DNA of 64,000 nt from Poecilobothrus nobilitatus (GCA_947095535.1 OX352773.1:166048438-166112437); one strand, 5' to 3'. Counted from the first letter of the stretch, positions 36,790-47,945 are shown. Translations and numbers: made by a program. The notes: a model not told the origin generated them from the letters alone.

Positions 36790-37155
36790 TTTTAGCATAT
36801 TTAAAAAAAATGTTTGAAAAAATGTGCTTATTAGTTTCACTCTGTCCGTATGTCTGTTTACAAAACTTCTACACCGTTAAAGATAGAGAAAAAAAACCAT
36901 GGATAGGTCTCATAAAAAAAATTATTTTGTGGAACAACTTTTTCATGTAGCCCCATCCGTTACGGAGCTACTGCCCCTCAAACTTTGAAAAAGCCTTATT
37001 TTTAAATGCAAATATCTTATGTTCTGCTTAAGATTTTTTCAATCTGAAAACGTCATGCAACAGGTATTTATTGTGCAAGTCACAATTCTAAACAGTTTGT
37101 ATTGTGTTTTGGAAATATGCGCTTTTAAAAACCGTTGGTTTACATTCTACCTTTT
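36790..37155 (-). mobile_element. Short family X element (reversed), both ends present
   Basis: The plus strand starts 'tttagcatatttaaaa...aaatgtgctta', the X 3' hairpin with one arm decayed. It continues through 'tgtccgtatgtctgtttaca', 'aacttctacaccgttaaaga', 'tgtggaacaactttttcatg' and 'ctgcttaagattttttcaat', and closes with 'aaaccgttggtttacattct', the reversed X 5' end. The internal tandem units of the long copy are absent, so this is a compact or internally deleted form. Confidence 0.75.
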
Positions 37156-37384
37156 TATTAGTAGTTGATGGTTTCGTAACATTCTTTTATCCTATAAGAT
37201 TTATTTAATAATTTTTTTCATTTTAAATTATTGAAAAAATATAAAACATTAATTTTTAATAATGAAATAAAATAAAATGGAAGAAAAAGTCATTTTTGGC
37301 TTCATTTACTATGACTTCCAATTATATGTATTAAATTTTAGACTCAGCCGAACCAATAACCATTAATTATTCATTATTGTCGGA

Positions 37385-37640
37385 ACTTTAGACCAATAGA
37401 GTAGTGATTACGTCGCCAAGCTTTTATTTGGAAGATTTTGGTTTGAAACCTTGATCAGGGTATATTCTCTAAAAGTCAAATTCTAATGCTATTTCCGACT
37501 TCATTATGAACAAAAAGCATAGTCAACTTACAAATGTATAATATAAGTATTATCCAGTTTATGTCTCGTAACAGTATTAGAATAATATAAAATAAAATAA
37601 ATAATAGTAAATTATTTAAAAGACAATAGATGACGCGGAA
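37385..37640 (+). mobile_element. Type C SINE, diverged
   Basis: 'agagtagtgattacgtcgcc' (A-box region), 'gaagattttggtttgaaacc' (B-box-like GGTTTGAAACC), 'aataaaataaataatagtaa' and 'agacaatagatgacgcgg' appear in the order seen at 55238-55465. It is more diverged than that copy. Confidence 0.5.
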
Positions 37641-39301
37641 AGTGTAGCATAATTCTGTACAGTGCCTGTAGCTTAGTGCAGCACCTAAGATCACAGTTTA
37701 GTGAAATTAATCATTTAAGAAACTGAAACTTAGTGTAATATAATGAGAAATTTTAGCTGATATAATCTATGCTCCTTATAGGAGTGAAAAGGAAAGAAAT
37801 TATAGTTCATTTATTTCATTTGTATACTCTATTTAATAAAAAAGTGTAATTTAAAATATTATTCTTTTTACATTTTATTATATTCGCATTAATTTTGTGA
37901 CAGAAAACAAAAAAAACCATTATGTATACTCAACATTTATGTCATTCATATTTTACAACTAATGCTTGATTATGTTTATGTAACAAAAAAAAGTTTTTTT
38001 TTTTTGGATTGCTATTATAAAAGGGAGAGTGACATTTCACAAAATTCAGAAATCAAATTATGAAGGAATCGAAGTAAATATTTATCAAAAAAATTAGAAT
38101 CGCTAAAAATTTAAGATCCTAGATGAAAAAGTAATGGTTTTCCCGAAAATTAAGTTCATACATTTTAATCTTTTATAAATATTATAGTCCTGAAAACGCT
38201 TTTTTATATTATTTTTTTTTGTTCTTCAAATTGCCATTGTTACGAATGTCATTATTACAAAACATTACAAATTTCAGCAGTTGCCTGCCTTGGGACTGAG
38301 TTTTCATAAATGAATTTTTGACAAAAGATATTTCAGAAGAGCATAACAAATCTTCAAATGCTTATTATTAAAACGAATATTTTGATATTTTTCTAAATAA
38401 GTTTTTGAAAATCGACCTCTGTATCAAATTATTTTAGGCAAAGTGGATTTTTGCAATGCGAATTTCGGTAAAGTGTCTTCTATATATACCTATTATAAAA
38501 TATTTCAGAGTTTACGTATAACATACATGGTAATAAATAACCATTTTCGTCATTTTTCTATTTTATACTTTTATATACGTATAATATTTAATATTATATA
38601 CATATGTACTATATATATTTTTAAGTTTTTATACATAAGTATATTATGTATATATGAAAAATCTCATCATTGAAATTAAAACTTTATCATTTTTGCAACA
38701 TTGCAAGTTTTTTTTTTCTTTTTTTTTTTTTAAAGTTTCAATGAACTTTAACCACCATTAGAATTCACAACGGGAAAAACTTCAAGTATCAACAACAACA
38801 TAGTTAAATTCTTACATGATCTGTATGTTCATGATATTTTGTGTTTCTGTATTTACAAATAGATGTAAACAATTGGATAGTTAAAGAGCAAAAAAAAAAA
38901 AAAACAAATTTAGATGTTAAAAATGAAATTGCATCATAAATTTTATTTACGAGTTACAAAAAAAAAAAAAAATTACGGTATTTTCCCGGGATTTTTATAG
39001 CGTTCTAAAGTATTATTAGCTTTTTCTCTTTATTTTTAAATATCTTTGTTTTTCTACTTTCCAAAAATTTACAAAAAACATATCCCTGTCAAAATGTTTT
39101 TTTTTTTTTTTTTTGCAATATTTTAGATTTTAATTCTATCGATAGATTCCGGTATTATTTTCATAAAATTAATTGACGGAAAAATTTATTTCCTATTGTG
39201 TAGAAGAAAAGATTTTAAAAAATATTAAAATATTTAGTACACTCTAGTCATAATAAACAATGTTTAGCAACGACGAAATCTTTTCTTGTCATGAAGGCAA
39301 T
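37641..39301. other. AT-rich stretch with no supported gene
   Basis: A plus-strand open stretch at 38443-38673 is dominated by I, Y and F codons and is not credible as a gene. Long homopolymers occur near 38705, 38890, 38955 and 39096. No repeat ends were seen. Confidence 0.55.
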
Positions 39302-39427
39302 GGGTCGAATGCATAAAACTGAGCTTGAATACCTCACCTCATTTTTATTGAACCAAACTATGAGTTCGAGCGTTATATTTTTTGAAAGAAGGAGATGTCA
39401 GTTCAAGCTTAGTTTTCTGCATTCGAG
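39302..39427. mobile_element. Palindromic mini-MITE, copy 1
   Basis: GGTCGAATGCATAAAACTGA with GCTTGAA on the left is mirrored by TTCAAGCTTAGTTTTCTGCATTCGAG on the right (39402-39427). Roughly 26-base arms surround a 72-base centre. A second copy lies at 44116-44233 with the same arms. No coding capacity is present; superfamily is unknown. Confidence 0.7.
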
Positions 39428-40097
39428 AAATTAAAAGAAAAATCATTATTATAGATAGAAAAATATCCGATTTAGCTTTTGCTAAAGCTCTTTCTTCTTT
39501 ATTATTTTTAGTTTATTTAAAATACAATTTATAGTTTGTTAGAGTTAAATTTCGTGCAGGAAGTTGCATTGCTTCAATGTAAGTTTCCATATAGTTTTGA
39601 AGATGCATTATTAAAAATTCAATTTGTTCCGCTAAAATAAAAAAATGCCTTTAAATCTTTGGTAACATTTGCGATTTGTTTGCACACACTACTTAAACTA
39701 CATGGTGAAGCATCATTATACAACATATTGTAAGTTTAGGTAACGGGTAGAGGAATTCGAGGGAAATAGAATAAGAGCGGAGAATTGGAAGGTAAATTGG
39801 AGACGAACCTGTAAATTTCATTTTTGAAAAGTTTCAATTTATGTAAAGGACCATATTATTTTATCAGAGGGGAACACAATGGATGAAAGCATTTTCCATA
39901 CATTTTAGCGGTTCTCATAATAAATGAGTTTCCATAACAAGAAGATATCCATTATTTTTCGTCATTATTAAATTATAACGTAAACGGATGTTTTTTATGG
40001 AATATTTAAATATTAATATAATTAACTTTAATTAATTTTAATTTTTTTGTGATTTCAACATTTTCATGTTGGTTACATTAAATTATTTTAGATTTAG
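39428..40097. other. AT-rich stretch with no supported gene
   Basis: A slightly GC-richer patch near 39735-39810 ('gggtagaggaattcgaggga') has no open frame or repeat partner in the window. Confidence 0.5.
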
Positions 40098-40281
40098 ATT
40101 TTTTTTTAATGCATTTAATGCATAAATGTGGACAGGAAATTACACAGCCTTTCCTGTTCAGGCGTGGCTGTAAATGTCGTAAGGGGGAATAACTCTTACA
40201 ACGTGTGTGGGATTTGAACCCACACTCCCTCTGTGTTTATAGCGTATTTGATACGCTCTTATCCACTAGGCCACCGAGCCC
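40098..40281 (-). mobile_element. tRNA-headed SINE (type A), left arm, reversed
   Basis: On the minus strand it begins GGGCTCGGTGGCCTAGTGGA (A box TGGCCTAGTGG) with a B box GGGTTCAAATCCC. The body has 'gagttattcccccttacgac' and 'ggaaaggctgtgtaatttcc', and the tail is A-rich. The first 75 bases look like a tRNA, but continuation into the conserved body shows it is a SINE, not a tRNA gene. Confidence 0.85.
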
Positions 40282-40902
40282 TCTTTCAATTTTTTTTGCT
40301 TGTTAATGACTGATGTAAAATATTAGTCAGCTAATATTAGTTTAACTTTTACTTTATAAGGTAAACTTTACTTTACTGCACTTTATTCTTCTTTTACTTT
40401 CTGTGACAATTTTTTTTTTATATTTGTATTATTGCTGATTTTGCAGCAGAATATAATAAGAAAACAATTAAACAACCAAGATGGTTTCTTTCAAAATGAT
40501 TTCAAGAGCCAAAAAGCGAGGAAAGAGTTGAATTAATAGAATTATAAAGATTAAAGCACTTTATTCTAATATAAATGAAAATTTAAAATTGAAAGAAATT
40601 GTTTGTTTTTTTAAATCTTGTATTTTGGATTTGATACAAAGTGTCCGACATTCTGAATTAGCGCCTTTACTATACCAAATGAGTATCAAATTGCTCATAA
40701 CTCAGAATTATATAATTGTTTTCTTATTATAATCTGCTGCAAAATCAGCAATAATACAAATATAAAAAAGAATTTGTCACAGAAAGTAAAAGAAGAATAA
40801 AGTACAGTAAAGTAAAGTTTACCTTATAAAGTAAAAGTTAAACTAATATTAGCTGACTAATATTTTACATCAGTCATTAACAAGCAAAAAAAAATTGAAA
40901 GA

Positions 40903-41092
40903 GGGCTCGGTGGCCTAGTGGATAAGAGCGTATCAAATACGCTATAAACACAGAGGGAGTGTGGGTTCAAATCCCACACACGTTGTAAGAGTTATTCCCC
41001 CTTACGACATTTACAGCCACGCCTGAACAGGAAAGGCTGTGTAATTTCCTGACCACATTAATGTGGCAGAAAAATGAATAAAAAAAAAATTT
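40903..41092 (+). mobile_element. tRNA-headed SINE (type A), right arm
   Basis: This has the same structure as the left-arm copy: GGGCTCGGTGGCCTAGTGGA, B box GGGTTCAAATCCC, 'cacacgttgtaagagttatt', 'acagccacgcctgaacagga', 'acattaatgtggcagaaaaa' and an A-rich tail. The homology to the left arm extends upstream of its 5' end, so the arms were not created by two independent SINE insertions. Confidence 0.85.
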
Positions 41093-41771
41093 CTTAATTC
41101 CTTCTATATTTGACAGAATAGGATAGCAATAACATATAAATATCCTATTAATAGCTTGTTTACGGTAAATTAAAATTCGCTGTGGATTTTGTACTTATTA
41201 TTGTATTTAAAAGTTTAATGTTAGGTTAGAAAAAGTTAAGAAACGAACATTCCATTTGCTAAAGTATTTTAAAATATTAAATTATCAGATATAGATATTT
41301 AAATGTAAAATTTTTTTTTTTTAATTACAATAAGAACTCTATTTGAAAACAACTGCATATTTTCATTAAAATTTTATGAATAACTGTATTCTAAAAATAT
41401 TATGTGCTTATTTTAATGATTCAAAAAGATAGTTAAAAATAAATTAATAAAATAAAAATAAATTGGAAATATTAAAATTTTTATTACCATTATTAATTCA
41501 ATATAGGTTAAAACTGTACTTAATGTTTTATTTGTAAAAAAAAATAACAGAAAAGTTTTAAATGTAGATAAGATTTGAGTAAAATATTAATTTCCATTAT
41601 AGGTATGAATTAATTGTTTGAACTTATTTTTAGAATTTTTTTACAGAAGCGTACAGAAATGTACAGAAAAAATGTACATTTTGTAAAAAAAAATTGAATA
41701 TTAAAATATTTTAAAATATGTTTTTCTAATGAGATGTAATGGACATATAATGGACATCTAACAAAAAAAAA
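41093..41771. other. AT-rich stretch with no supported gene
   Basis: No repeat ends, promoter boxes or credible frames were found. Confidence 0.5.
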
Positions 41772-42157
41772 CCTTTAGAACCGATGTCACTACCTAGTAG
41801 CCGAAAAATGTATCAGAAAATTTTTTTAAAAAGAAATATTTTGTAGTATTTTACTTATAAACCGTTATATTTTTTCTCTACGACAACATAAAAGAACCAA
41901 TTTTCTATAATATTATACAGCATAATACTATCTTTAATATACATCTTAATCATTTTAATTAATTCATTTTAATCGGTCCTGTATCGCATTTCTGAGATAT
42001 TTTTATTAATATATTATAGAAATATGGTTTCTGTATACTATCGTAAAGTAAAAATATAAAGGTTTAAGTAAAATACTACAAAATGTTAAGAATTTGTTTA
42101 TAGTGCATTTTTCGGCATTGTAATGTTTGTCATGATGGCGGCATCGGTCCTAATGGC
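41772..42157. mobile_element. Inverted-repeat MITE of about 386 bases
   Basis: The left arm carries 'agaaccgatg', 'gccgaaaaatg' and 'ttttgtagtattttactta'; the right arm carries their inverses, 'taagtaaaatactacaaaat', 'catttttcggc' and 'catcggtcct'. Arms run roughly 41772-41930 and 42000-42157 with indels. The right arm holds about 25 bases near 42120-42145 ('gtcatgatggcg') missing or reduced in the left. No coding frame and no clear target duplication were seen. Confidence 0.6.
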
Positions 42158-42389
42158 GTATATATTCGGAAACTTGAACATATAAAGTACCGTTATATGA
42201 TCACATCATCTTAATAGCTTGTCATACCCCTCTGCAGAAGTTTATTCTACAATTTTTATCACTGAGTTCAAAATGTTATGCGATAATAAATCCAAAAGAC
42301 TTAGGAACTTATTAAGTTACTTATTAATGTAGATTCATTTTAAATTTTAATAATGTATATGCAGATTATACAATATTATGCAGATTAAA

Positions 42390-42905
42390 CAATTATGCAG
42401 ATTGAAAACTAACAGTTTGTAAAAGCGCACATTTTTCAAAAGAAAATCCGAACAAATCAGAATACTGTTTTTATGCACAATGCACAAAAATTTGTAAATT
42501 TTATTCGAACTTTTTATATAAGAATAAATTATGAAAAATAAAGAGACACTTTCTTCAAATTTAAGGCAACCATACATAATTAAGAAAAGCTGCTAATACA
42601 TATAAAAACATAATCTTGGAGTTTTCATTTTTGATTTTTATTTTGGTAAAATTTGTACAAATGGTTGAGTTTTTACTCAAGTTTTCAATTTTTGAGCCCA
42701 AACAGCTCTTAAACAAGGAAAAGTGCAAAAAAAAATCCAAGGTAAATTTAAATAATGCTGAAGGGTTCTTCTTCTTTTAAAATTTGATGGTTGTACCAAA
42801 AACTGTTACGAAGATATGAAAAAAGCTAAATCTTATAAAATTTTGTTTCACATAACTGTAAATTTAAATACTAATTTTTAAAAATAGTGAAACAAATATG
42901 CAAAT
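42390..42905 (+). mobile_element. Family X element, 5' half, diverged
   Basis: 'tttgtaaaagcgcacatttt', 'acataattaagaaaagctgc', 'acaaatggttgagtttttac' and 'cacataactgtaaatttaaa' correspond in order to 50610-51070 of the long X copy. The 3' half with the GGAC run and terminal hairpin is absent. Confidence 0.55.
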
Positions 42906-43513
42906 TTTTCAAATTTTTTTTAAAAAAATCTGCTAAATATTTAATTTTTAGAGTCATTATATTTTCAAACTGCCCTATTTCGTATTCTAATGCATTATAT
43001 AAAAAAATACATTATATATATTCATACATTATTTAAGATATATTCCATTTATAGACCATAATATAAAAATTCTTATTATCATTTTCATTAAATTTTTTTA
43101 ATAAAAACTAAATACATAATATTATGCAATATATTTTTTATGTAGGTACGTATAACTTTTAAAATCAAAATACTTTTTCCATCATAGTGCAGCATTTAAA
43201 TAGTTTAACTGAAATTCTAATAACTTTCACAACTTTAGTGAATTTAAATGCATACATACATACATAGTATTATATACAAATGCATATACAGCCTGGTACT
43301 AAAATTGTAGGCCAATAAAATTTTATGAGTTTTATGAGATAAATATTAATTGGCATATGTTAATTTGAAAAAATCGTTTTTAAATTTTTTGAAGTTATCA
43401 GGTTCAAAAATATTTCGATTCTAATCTACCTATACAAATCTAATATATTAGTAATCTTTTTGATCAATCTTTGGTTGGAATGCTTAAACTGAATTTAATA
43501 AAATTATCAATAT
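42906..43513. other. AT-rich stretch with no supported gene
   Basis: A short CATA repeat lies near 43252-43268. Nothing else structured was found. Confidence 0.5.
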
Positions 43514-43700
43514 GGCGTCGGTGGCCTAATGGATATAAGAGCATATAAAATACGCTGTAAATACCGAGGGAGTGTAGGTTCGAATCTCACACACGTCGTA
43601 AGAGTTATTCCCCTTATGACATTTACAGCCTCAGCTAAACAGGAAAGGCTGTGTCCTGTCCCCATTTATGTACAAATACATTAAAAAATAAAAAAAAAAT
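43514..43700 (+). mobile_element. tRNA-headed SINE (type A), diverged
   Basis: GGCGTCGGTGGCCTAATGGA, B box GGTTCGAATCTC, 'cacacgtcgtaagagttatt', 'ggaaaggctgtgtcc' and an A-rich tail follow the 40903 copy. Several substitutions and a short deletion make it an older insertion. Confidence 0.8.
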
Positions 43701-43965
43701 TATTATTTGCTATATTAACCTCAAATTTTTTTAGAAAATGCTTTAAAAGTTAAGATATTGGTTCAAAAGTATTATTTTGTATTTTTAAAATAATTTTACT
43801 TCGAATTTATAACAATTTTTTTTGCTTGTCTTAAAATTTGAGTAGAATTTTTGAATAAAAAATTTGAGTTTTAAAATATTCAAAAACAATTTAATAATTT
43901 TACAAAATTTTTAGTTTTAATTTAAAAAAAAGATTTTAATATCAAAATTATAATAAATTTTTTAA

Positions 43966-44000
43966 ATAATTTTTGTCTTTTTTTTATTTTCAGGTAAGAA
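43966..44000 (+). promoter_or_regulatory. Candidate recursive (ratcheting) splice site, plus strand
   Basis: The run TTTTTGTCTTTTTTTTATTT ends in TCAG at 43993 and is followed at once by GTAAGAAA at 43994. A strong polypyrimidine tract with CAG|GTAAG and no intervening exon is the known signature of recursive splice sites in long Drosophila introns. It is not part of any repeat identified here. It would imply a plus-strand gene crossing the window. Confidence 0.4.
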
Positions 44001-44115
44001 ATTGCAATAATCAGAATGTGTTGAAAATATGCTGATGCTATTTTAGTAAGTTAATAAAACATAGGTGTTTTACGTACGTGTACGTTATGTAATGTAACTC
44101 TTTATTTGACTCATT

Positions 44116-44233
44116 GGGTTGAATGCATAAAACTGAGCTTAAACTCAAACCTCAACAAAAATATGAGTTCAAGGGTAGTTTTTGATTGAAAAAATGAAAT
44201 TTGAGTTTAAGCTCAGTTTTATGTATTCGAGCC
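44116..44233. mobile_element. Palindromic mini-MITE, copy 2
   Basis: GGGTTGAATGCATAAAACTG followed by AGCTTAAACTCAAA is mirrored by TTTGAGTTTAAGCTCAGTTT and ATGTATTCGAGCC. The perfect or near-perfect arms are about 35 bases. It is the better-preserved member of the pair with 39302-39427. ATT flanks both ends, a possible 3-base target duplication. Confidence 0.75.
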
Positions 44234-44574
44234 ATTGATGTGAGCCAGAAGTCTCAATGGTAATATTTTGTTCTTTTCCAAATATTGAAAAATATTATAT
44301 TCTTTTCTATCATAAACAACGTATCTCAAATCCATTACGGTCAACATATAAGTCCATCATTTGAGTCATATGTTGGACATGTGTATAGGACAAGAAAATA
44401 AATTTTAGAAAAATTAGTTGAATAAAAAACGCTTTTGTACACAAATTCCGAATACGCACAGGAAAAGCAAAAAAATTTTAATTGTGGGTCATTTAGCCAC
44501 AAAATGTAAAGGTTTTTTATAATTTGCTTAGCTAGGTTTTGGAAGGCACTGCTATTTTAATTGCTTAATTGTTG

Positions 44575-45010
44575 AAATATGTATATTATATTAAAAAGAA
44601 TAATTAGGAAGGATTCTATAATTGGTTACAAAATCATCACTATACGCTTTTTTTTGAATATGTATATATGTGTATGTATATGTTAGATTCTGAATTAGAA
44701 GGTATATTTAATAGTTGATTACAAAATGAGGATTCAGACATAATTATATAACATTTAAATAGCCTTAATTTTAAATATACTTATATAATAGGTATTATAT
44801 ATCTAATATTATGTAAAAATATTAAATTTTGAGAATTATATCGGGGCAGTTTCATTAATTTCATAATATAAACTTTTTTAAGAATAACATATTGAAAATA
44901 TTTATCTCAAAGTCGTATTGATTCATTTTAATGAGTCAAATGTTCTATTAAAAAAGGCCAGAAATTTCATTGGGACTTTTTCCCTGAGTTCTAAGAAAAG
45001 TCCCAAAGAA
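44575..45010. repeat. Possible old relative of the 52944-53875 element
   Basis: 'ttggttacaaaatcatcact' followed by 'atacgctttttttt' and 'gattacaaaatgaggatt' resembles the interior hairpin arms at 53230-53350. 'aatgagtcaaatgttc' and 'tcattgggac' resemble 53610-53640. Terminal repeats were not found, so the relation is tentative. Confidence 0.3.
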
Positions 45011-45406
45011 ATTTTGTCTATTAGAGGTAAACATCAAAATTCTATAATTCTATAAATTCTATAACATCTTATCAGATCAATTCTTGATATTAGCAGTTTG
45101 TTTTTTTTTTTTTTTCTCTTAGTTTTGACTGACTTTGAATTTGCTTTGATGTGTCAACAGTAATAAAAATGAACTTACCTTAGACCGAAAATTAATGGGG
45201 ATTTAATTGCATTTATTTCATTTAATTTTTGATCAAAATGAATATATTTAAAAACTGTTAAATAAAAGAGGTAAAAAAAAGAGGGTTCTTTGTAAATTTT
45301 TGCTTTTATTATATAAAAAATTTTAAGAAACATTAAAATTTCGAAAAGCGCTGTTTGGCTTAATGTATCAGTTCATTAAATGCACCATATAATTTTTGTA
45401 CAGAAT
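45011..45406. other. AT-rich stretch with no supported gene
   Basis: Homopolymer runs only. No repeat ends or credible frames were found. Confidence 0.5.
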
Positions 45407-45418
45407 AATATTTTAAAG

Positions 45419-45917
45419 GGGCTTCGGTAGTCTAGTGGGTAAGAGCGTATACTGTACGTTTTTTTTCCCCCTAACGGAGGTGGGAATCTTCTAAAGACAC
45501 CAAGAATTTCCCCCTTGGTAGTGTCAAATTCTTACTGACTAAACCCTCCTCCCCCTTTAGCAAATATAATGGGATGAAATTCTTACCTGTGAACGCAGCA
45601 TATTGACTAGGGAGTAGGGATAGAGAAGGATAGGAAATGGATACGGAAACACTGAATTGGGAGTGGGACTGTAAGAAAACAATGAATCTGCCTATTATTA
45701 TTACTATTTTGCTAACAGTGACTAAAGCCGTCACAACAGTTACAACATGTAGTAGTAGTATATAGTAACTACATGAGGTAGTATGGGTTCGAATCTCACA
45801 CACGTCATAAAAATACTTTCCCCTTACAACATACAGCTACGTCTGAAAAGGAAAGGCTGTGTAATTTCCTTGTCACATTTATGTGGCAGGGGAATAAACT
45901 AAAAAAAAAAAAAAAAG
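45419..45917 (+). mobile_element. tRNA-headed SINE (type A) carrying a roughly 310-base extra segment, with 12-base target duplication
   Basis: The head is GGGCTTCGGTAGTCTAGTGG and 'gtaagagcgtata'. The B box GGGTTCGAATCTC appears only at 45784, then the usual body, 'ggaaaggctgtgtaatttcc', and a long A tail. The segment at about 45461-45773 lies between A and B boxes where other copies have about 30 bases. AATATTTTAAAG flanks the whole unit (45407-45418 and 45918-45929), so it retrotransposed by the LINE route. An open minus-strand stretch in the extra segment is incidental. Confidence 0.8.
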
Positions 45918-45929
45918 AATATTTTAAAG

Positions 45930-46499
45930 AATTGAAACTCGTATTGAAGAAGTTTTATATTTTATAAGAAATCTAATTCAATTTCTTCTTCATTTTTTAA
46001 ATTCTATGATACTTTATATTTTTCATTACTATATTTATTAGCGAAATCTCAATAAATTCCATATGTTCTAATACCGCATTTTATGTAAAATCATGCATAA
46101 ATATTTTCAAACAAAATCTCTGAAAAATCTCAGGAATAATTTATCTCAGGTTATATTTTGGTAACTCTATTTCATTTTAATTTGGTTGTTTTTTGCATAG
46201 CAATTTTTTTTAACCAAAATTTCAAAAAAAAAAATTTTTTTTTTTAACAAAAATATAAAACAAAATATATAGCTTATGCTATAACAAAAAGATTTATTAT
46301 TAGTTGTGATAAGTTTTTTACTTAGTACCTATTCAGTAACTGGTAAAAAATAGAGAACTAAATATAGTTTTAAAATGAAGAGAGTCAATTTGAATATTAA
46401 AAAGACAAAACTGTTGACAACTCTAGGATACGAAATTATATGATGTGCACGATATACATAAATATTATAATATAATACATGCTATTTTCATAAAATTCA
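45930..46499. other. AT-rich stretch with no supported gene
   Basis: Homopolymer runs and AT-rich sequence only. No terminal repeats or credible frames were found. Confidence 0.5.
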
Positions 46500-47945
46500 A
46501 CTTCTAAAACTTCTAACTTCTAACTCAACTTCATTCATCTTCTAAAAAACTTTTAAGATATATATGACTTAATTAAGTATCGAGATAATATATTTATGTG
46601 AATTTTGAAATTGTATGGCAATACTATCTGAACCTGTTGCACTACCAGAACCAAATTTAACAGAAGTTATTTATATTCAACTTCACACCCTTTCACCAAA
46701 TGCCAGATACCTACCTTCAATAAACATTGAGTTATTTTTATATAAAGAAAGAAGTTAATATGGCAACTACTCCAACGTGCCAGAATTTAAATAGCGAAAC
46801 TATAAGAATTTAACAAAGGTGAAATGGTAATAATTTCAAAATCCTTGCTCTATTATTTATTTGAGGTATCGTGGAGATGGGTAAATGGACTTATATGGCT
46901 AAATCGATTCAAAATTCAATTTTAAGCAAGAATACATTCAGAGGCGGTTCATCCTAATGGGCAAATTAGGCACAGCCCATAACCTAACAAAACGTAAGCA
47001 AAACCGAAACAATCTCAAATATATTTATAATTTCATATCTACAACTCAATATATATTTTAATTTTTCTTTGTTACCACACAATAAAAAATTTAATTTATC
47101 ATTCTTTGTTACCATAGAATAGTGTAATTCTTAAATTACATACATTAATATTTACTATATTGATACTTTATGTCAGTATACTTTACAATATGTATACATA
47201 CATACATAAAAATAGGTGCCCAAAAAAATATTCATTCTAAATAAAAATTTTTTACTTGTATTCAGTTTTTATGCATATCAAGTTGAGCAAATTTTGTTTA
47301 GATCAGCTTGGCTATAAAATATTCATTTAATTTTAAAAATATTTTTTGAGAATATGTTGGTGTTTCTAAGTAACAAGGTAGGCAGATTTCGATTACCCCA
47401 ACTAAGAACAATTTTTTTTCTAATAGAAAATTATAGTTCGAAAAGACTTCGACTAAAAAAATTATATCTCAAAAACTACAAAATTTAAATGATTAAAACT
47501 TTGTTAGATTACTAATAAAATTATCTAAACAATAATGTAATTTGTTATTTGGCAGGGTTTGCTATTCAAGAACTATAGGAAAATCAAACACAATTTTATT
47601 TTTTTTTTTTCTTAGAAATGACTTTAAACCCATCTTCAGTTATGGGTATCATCCTGAATAATTTTGGAGGAAGAAATTTTTTTTTGCAATTGTATTTGAT
47701 CGGACCTTATCGAATACGTGTACACTTGCTTATAGTTGATAATATGTAGATAGATATGTAACACTTCGGGTGGAAATCTACATATTTTTTTATAACACCT
47801 AGGCCGACTAGCTCACTCAATATTTTACACCACGATCCGCCACTGAATACATTATATATCTTGCCATATCTAGCACATTTGTTGTAAAGTGTCACAAACA
47901 GAATGGAAAATTTATTATACTCTGAGAACTACATTCATACGGATA
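46500..47945 (-). mobile_element. Family T element (reversed), split by a hAT MITE
   Basis: On the minus strand, from 47945: a decayed TATCCGTATGAATGTAGTTC hairpin, 'gtataataaatttt', 'gtttgtgacactttac' and 'gctagatatgg'. After the hAT insertion follow 'gaatcgatttagcc', 'cctcaaataaataatagagc', 'tagttgccatat' and 'ccttgtaggtatctggc'-like array motifs, in the same order as 8679-9100. The 3' terminal repeat is not recognisable near 46500, where a CTTCTAAAA/CTTCTAACT simple repeat occurs. Confidence 0.7.
46939..47845. mobile_element. Non-autonomous hAT element (907 bases) with perfect 8-base target duplication
   Basis: CAGAGGCGGTTCATC at 46939 is mirrored by CACGATCCGCCACTG ending at 47845; CAG(A/T)GGCGGATC is a familiar hAT terminus. 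AATACATT is present on both sides (46931-46938 and 47846-47853), the 8-base duplication expected of hAT. The flanks belong to one reversed T copy, so the insertion is younger than that copy. The interior has no transposase; a 62-codon minus-strand open stretch near 47895-47707 crosses the boundary and is incidental. Confidence 0.9.

Larger units (their letters stand above)
40098..41092. repeat. Large inverted duplication: arms of about 350 bases around a 240-base loop
   Basis: The left arm (about 40120-40473) and right arm (about 40711-41065) are reverse complements over nearly their whole length. Each arm consists of a SINE plus about 190 bases of non-SINE sequence, 'gcttgttaatgactgatgta' on the left being inverted at 40863-40882. 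The SINEs point outward in their transcription. The arms differ by only scattered changes. If transcribed across, the RNA would fold into a long double-stranded hairpin. It could be a foldback element or a local inverted duplication of a SINE with flanking DNA. Confidence 0.85.

Noticed and set aside
40207..40281. Apparent tRNA gene on the minus strand (and its mirror at 40903-40980)
   Set aside because: The tRNA-like part continues into a conserved body and A-rich tail shared with the copies at 43514 and 45419, so it is the head of a SINE.
45471..45803. 110-codon open frame on the minus strand, the longest of its kind in this region
   Set aside because: It spans the SINE body and its extra segment, shows no domain, and crosses the boundary between two repeat parts.
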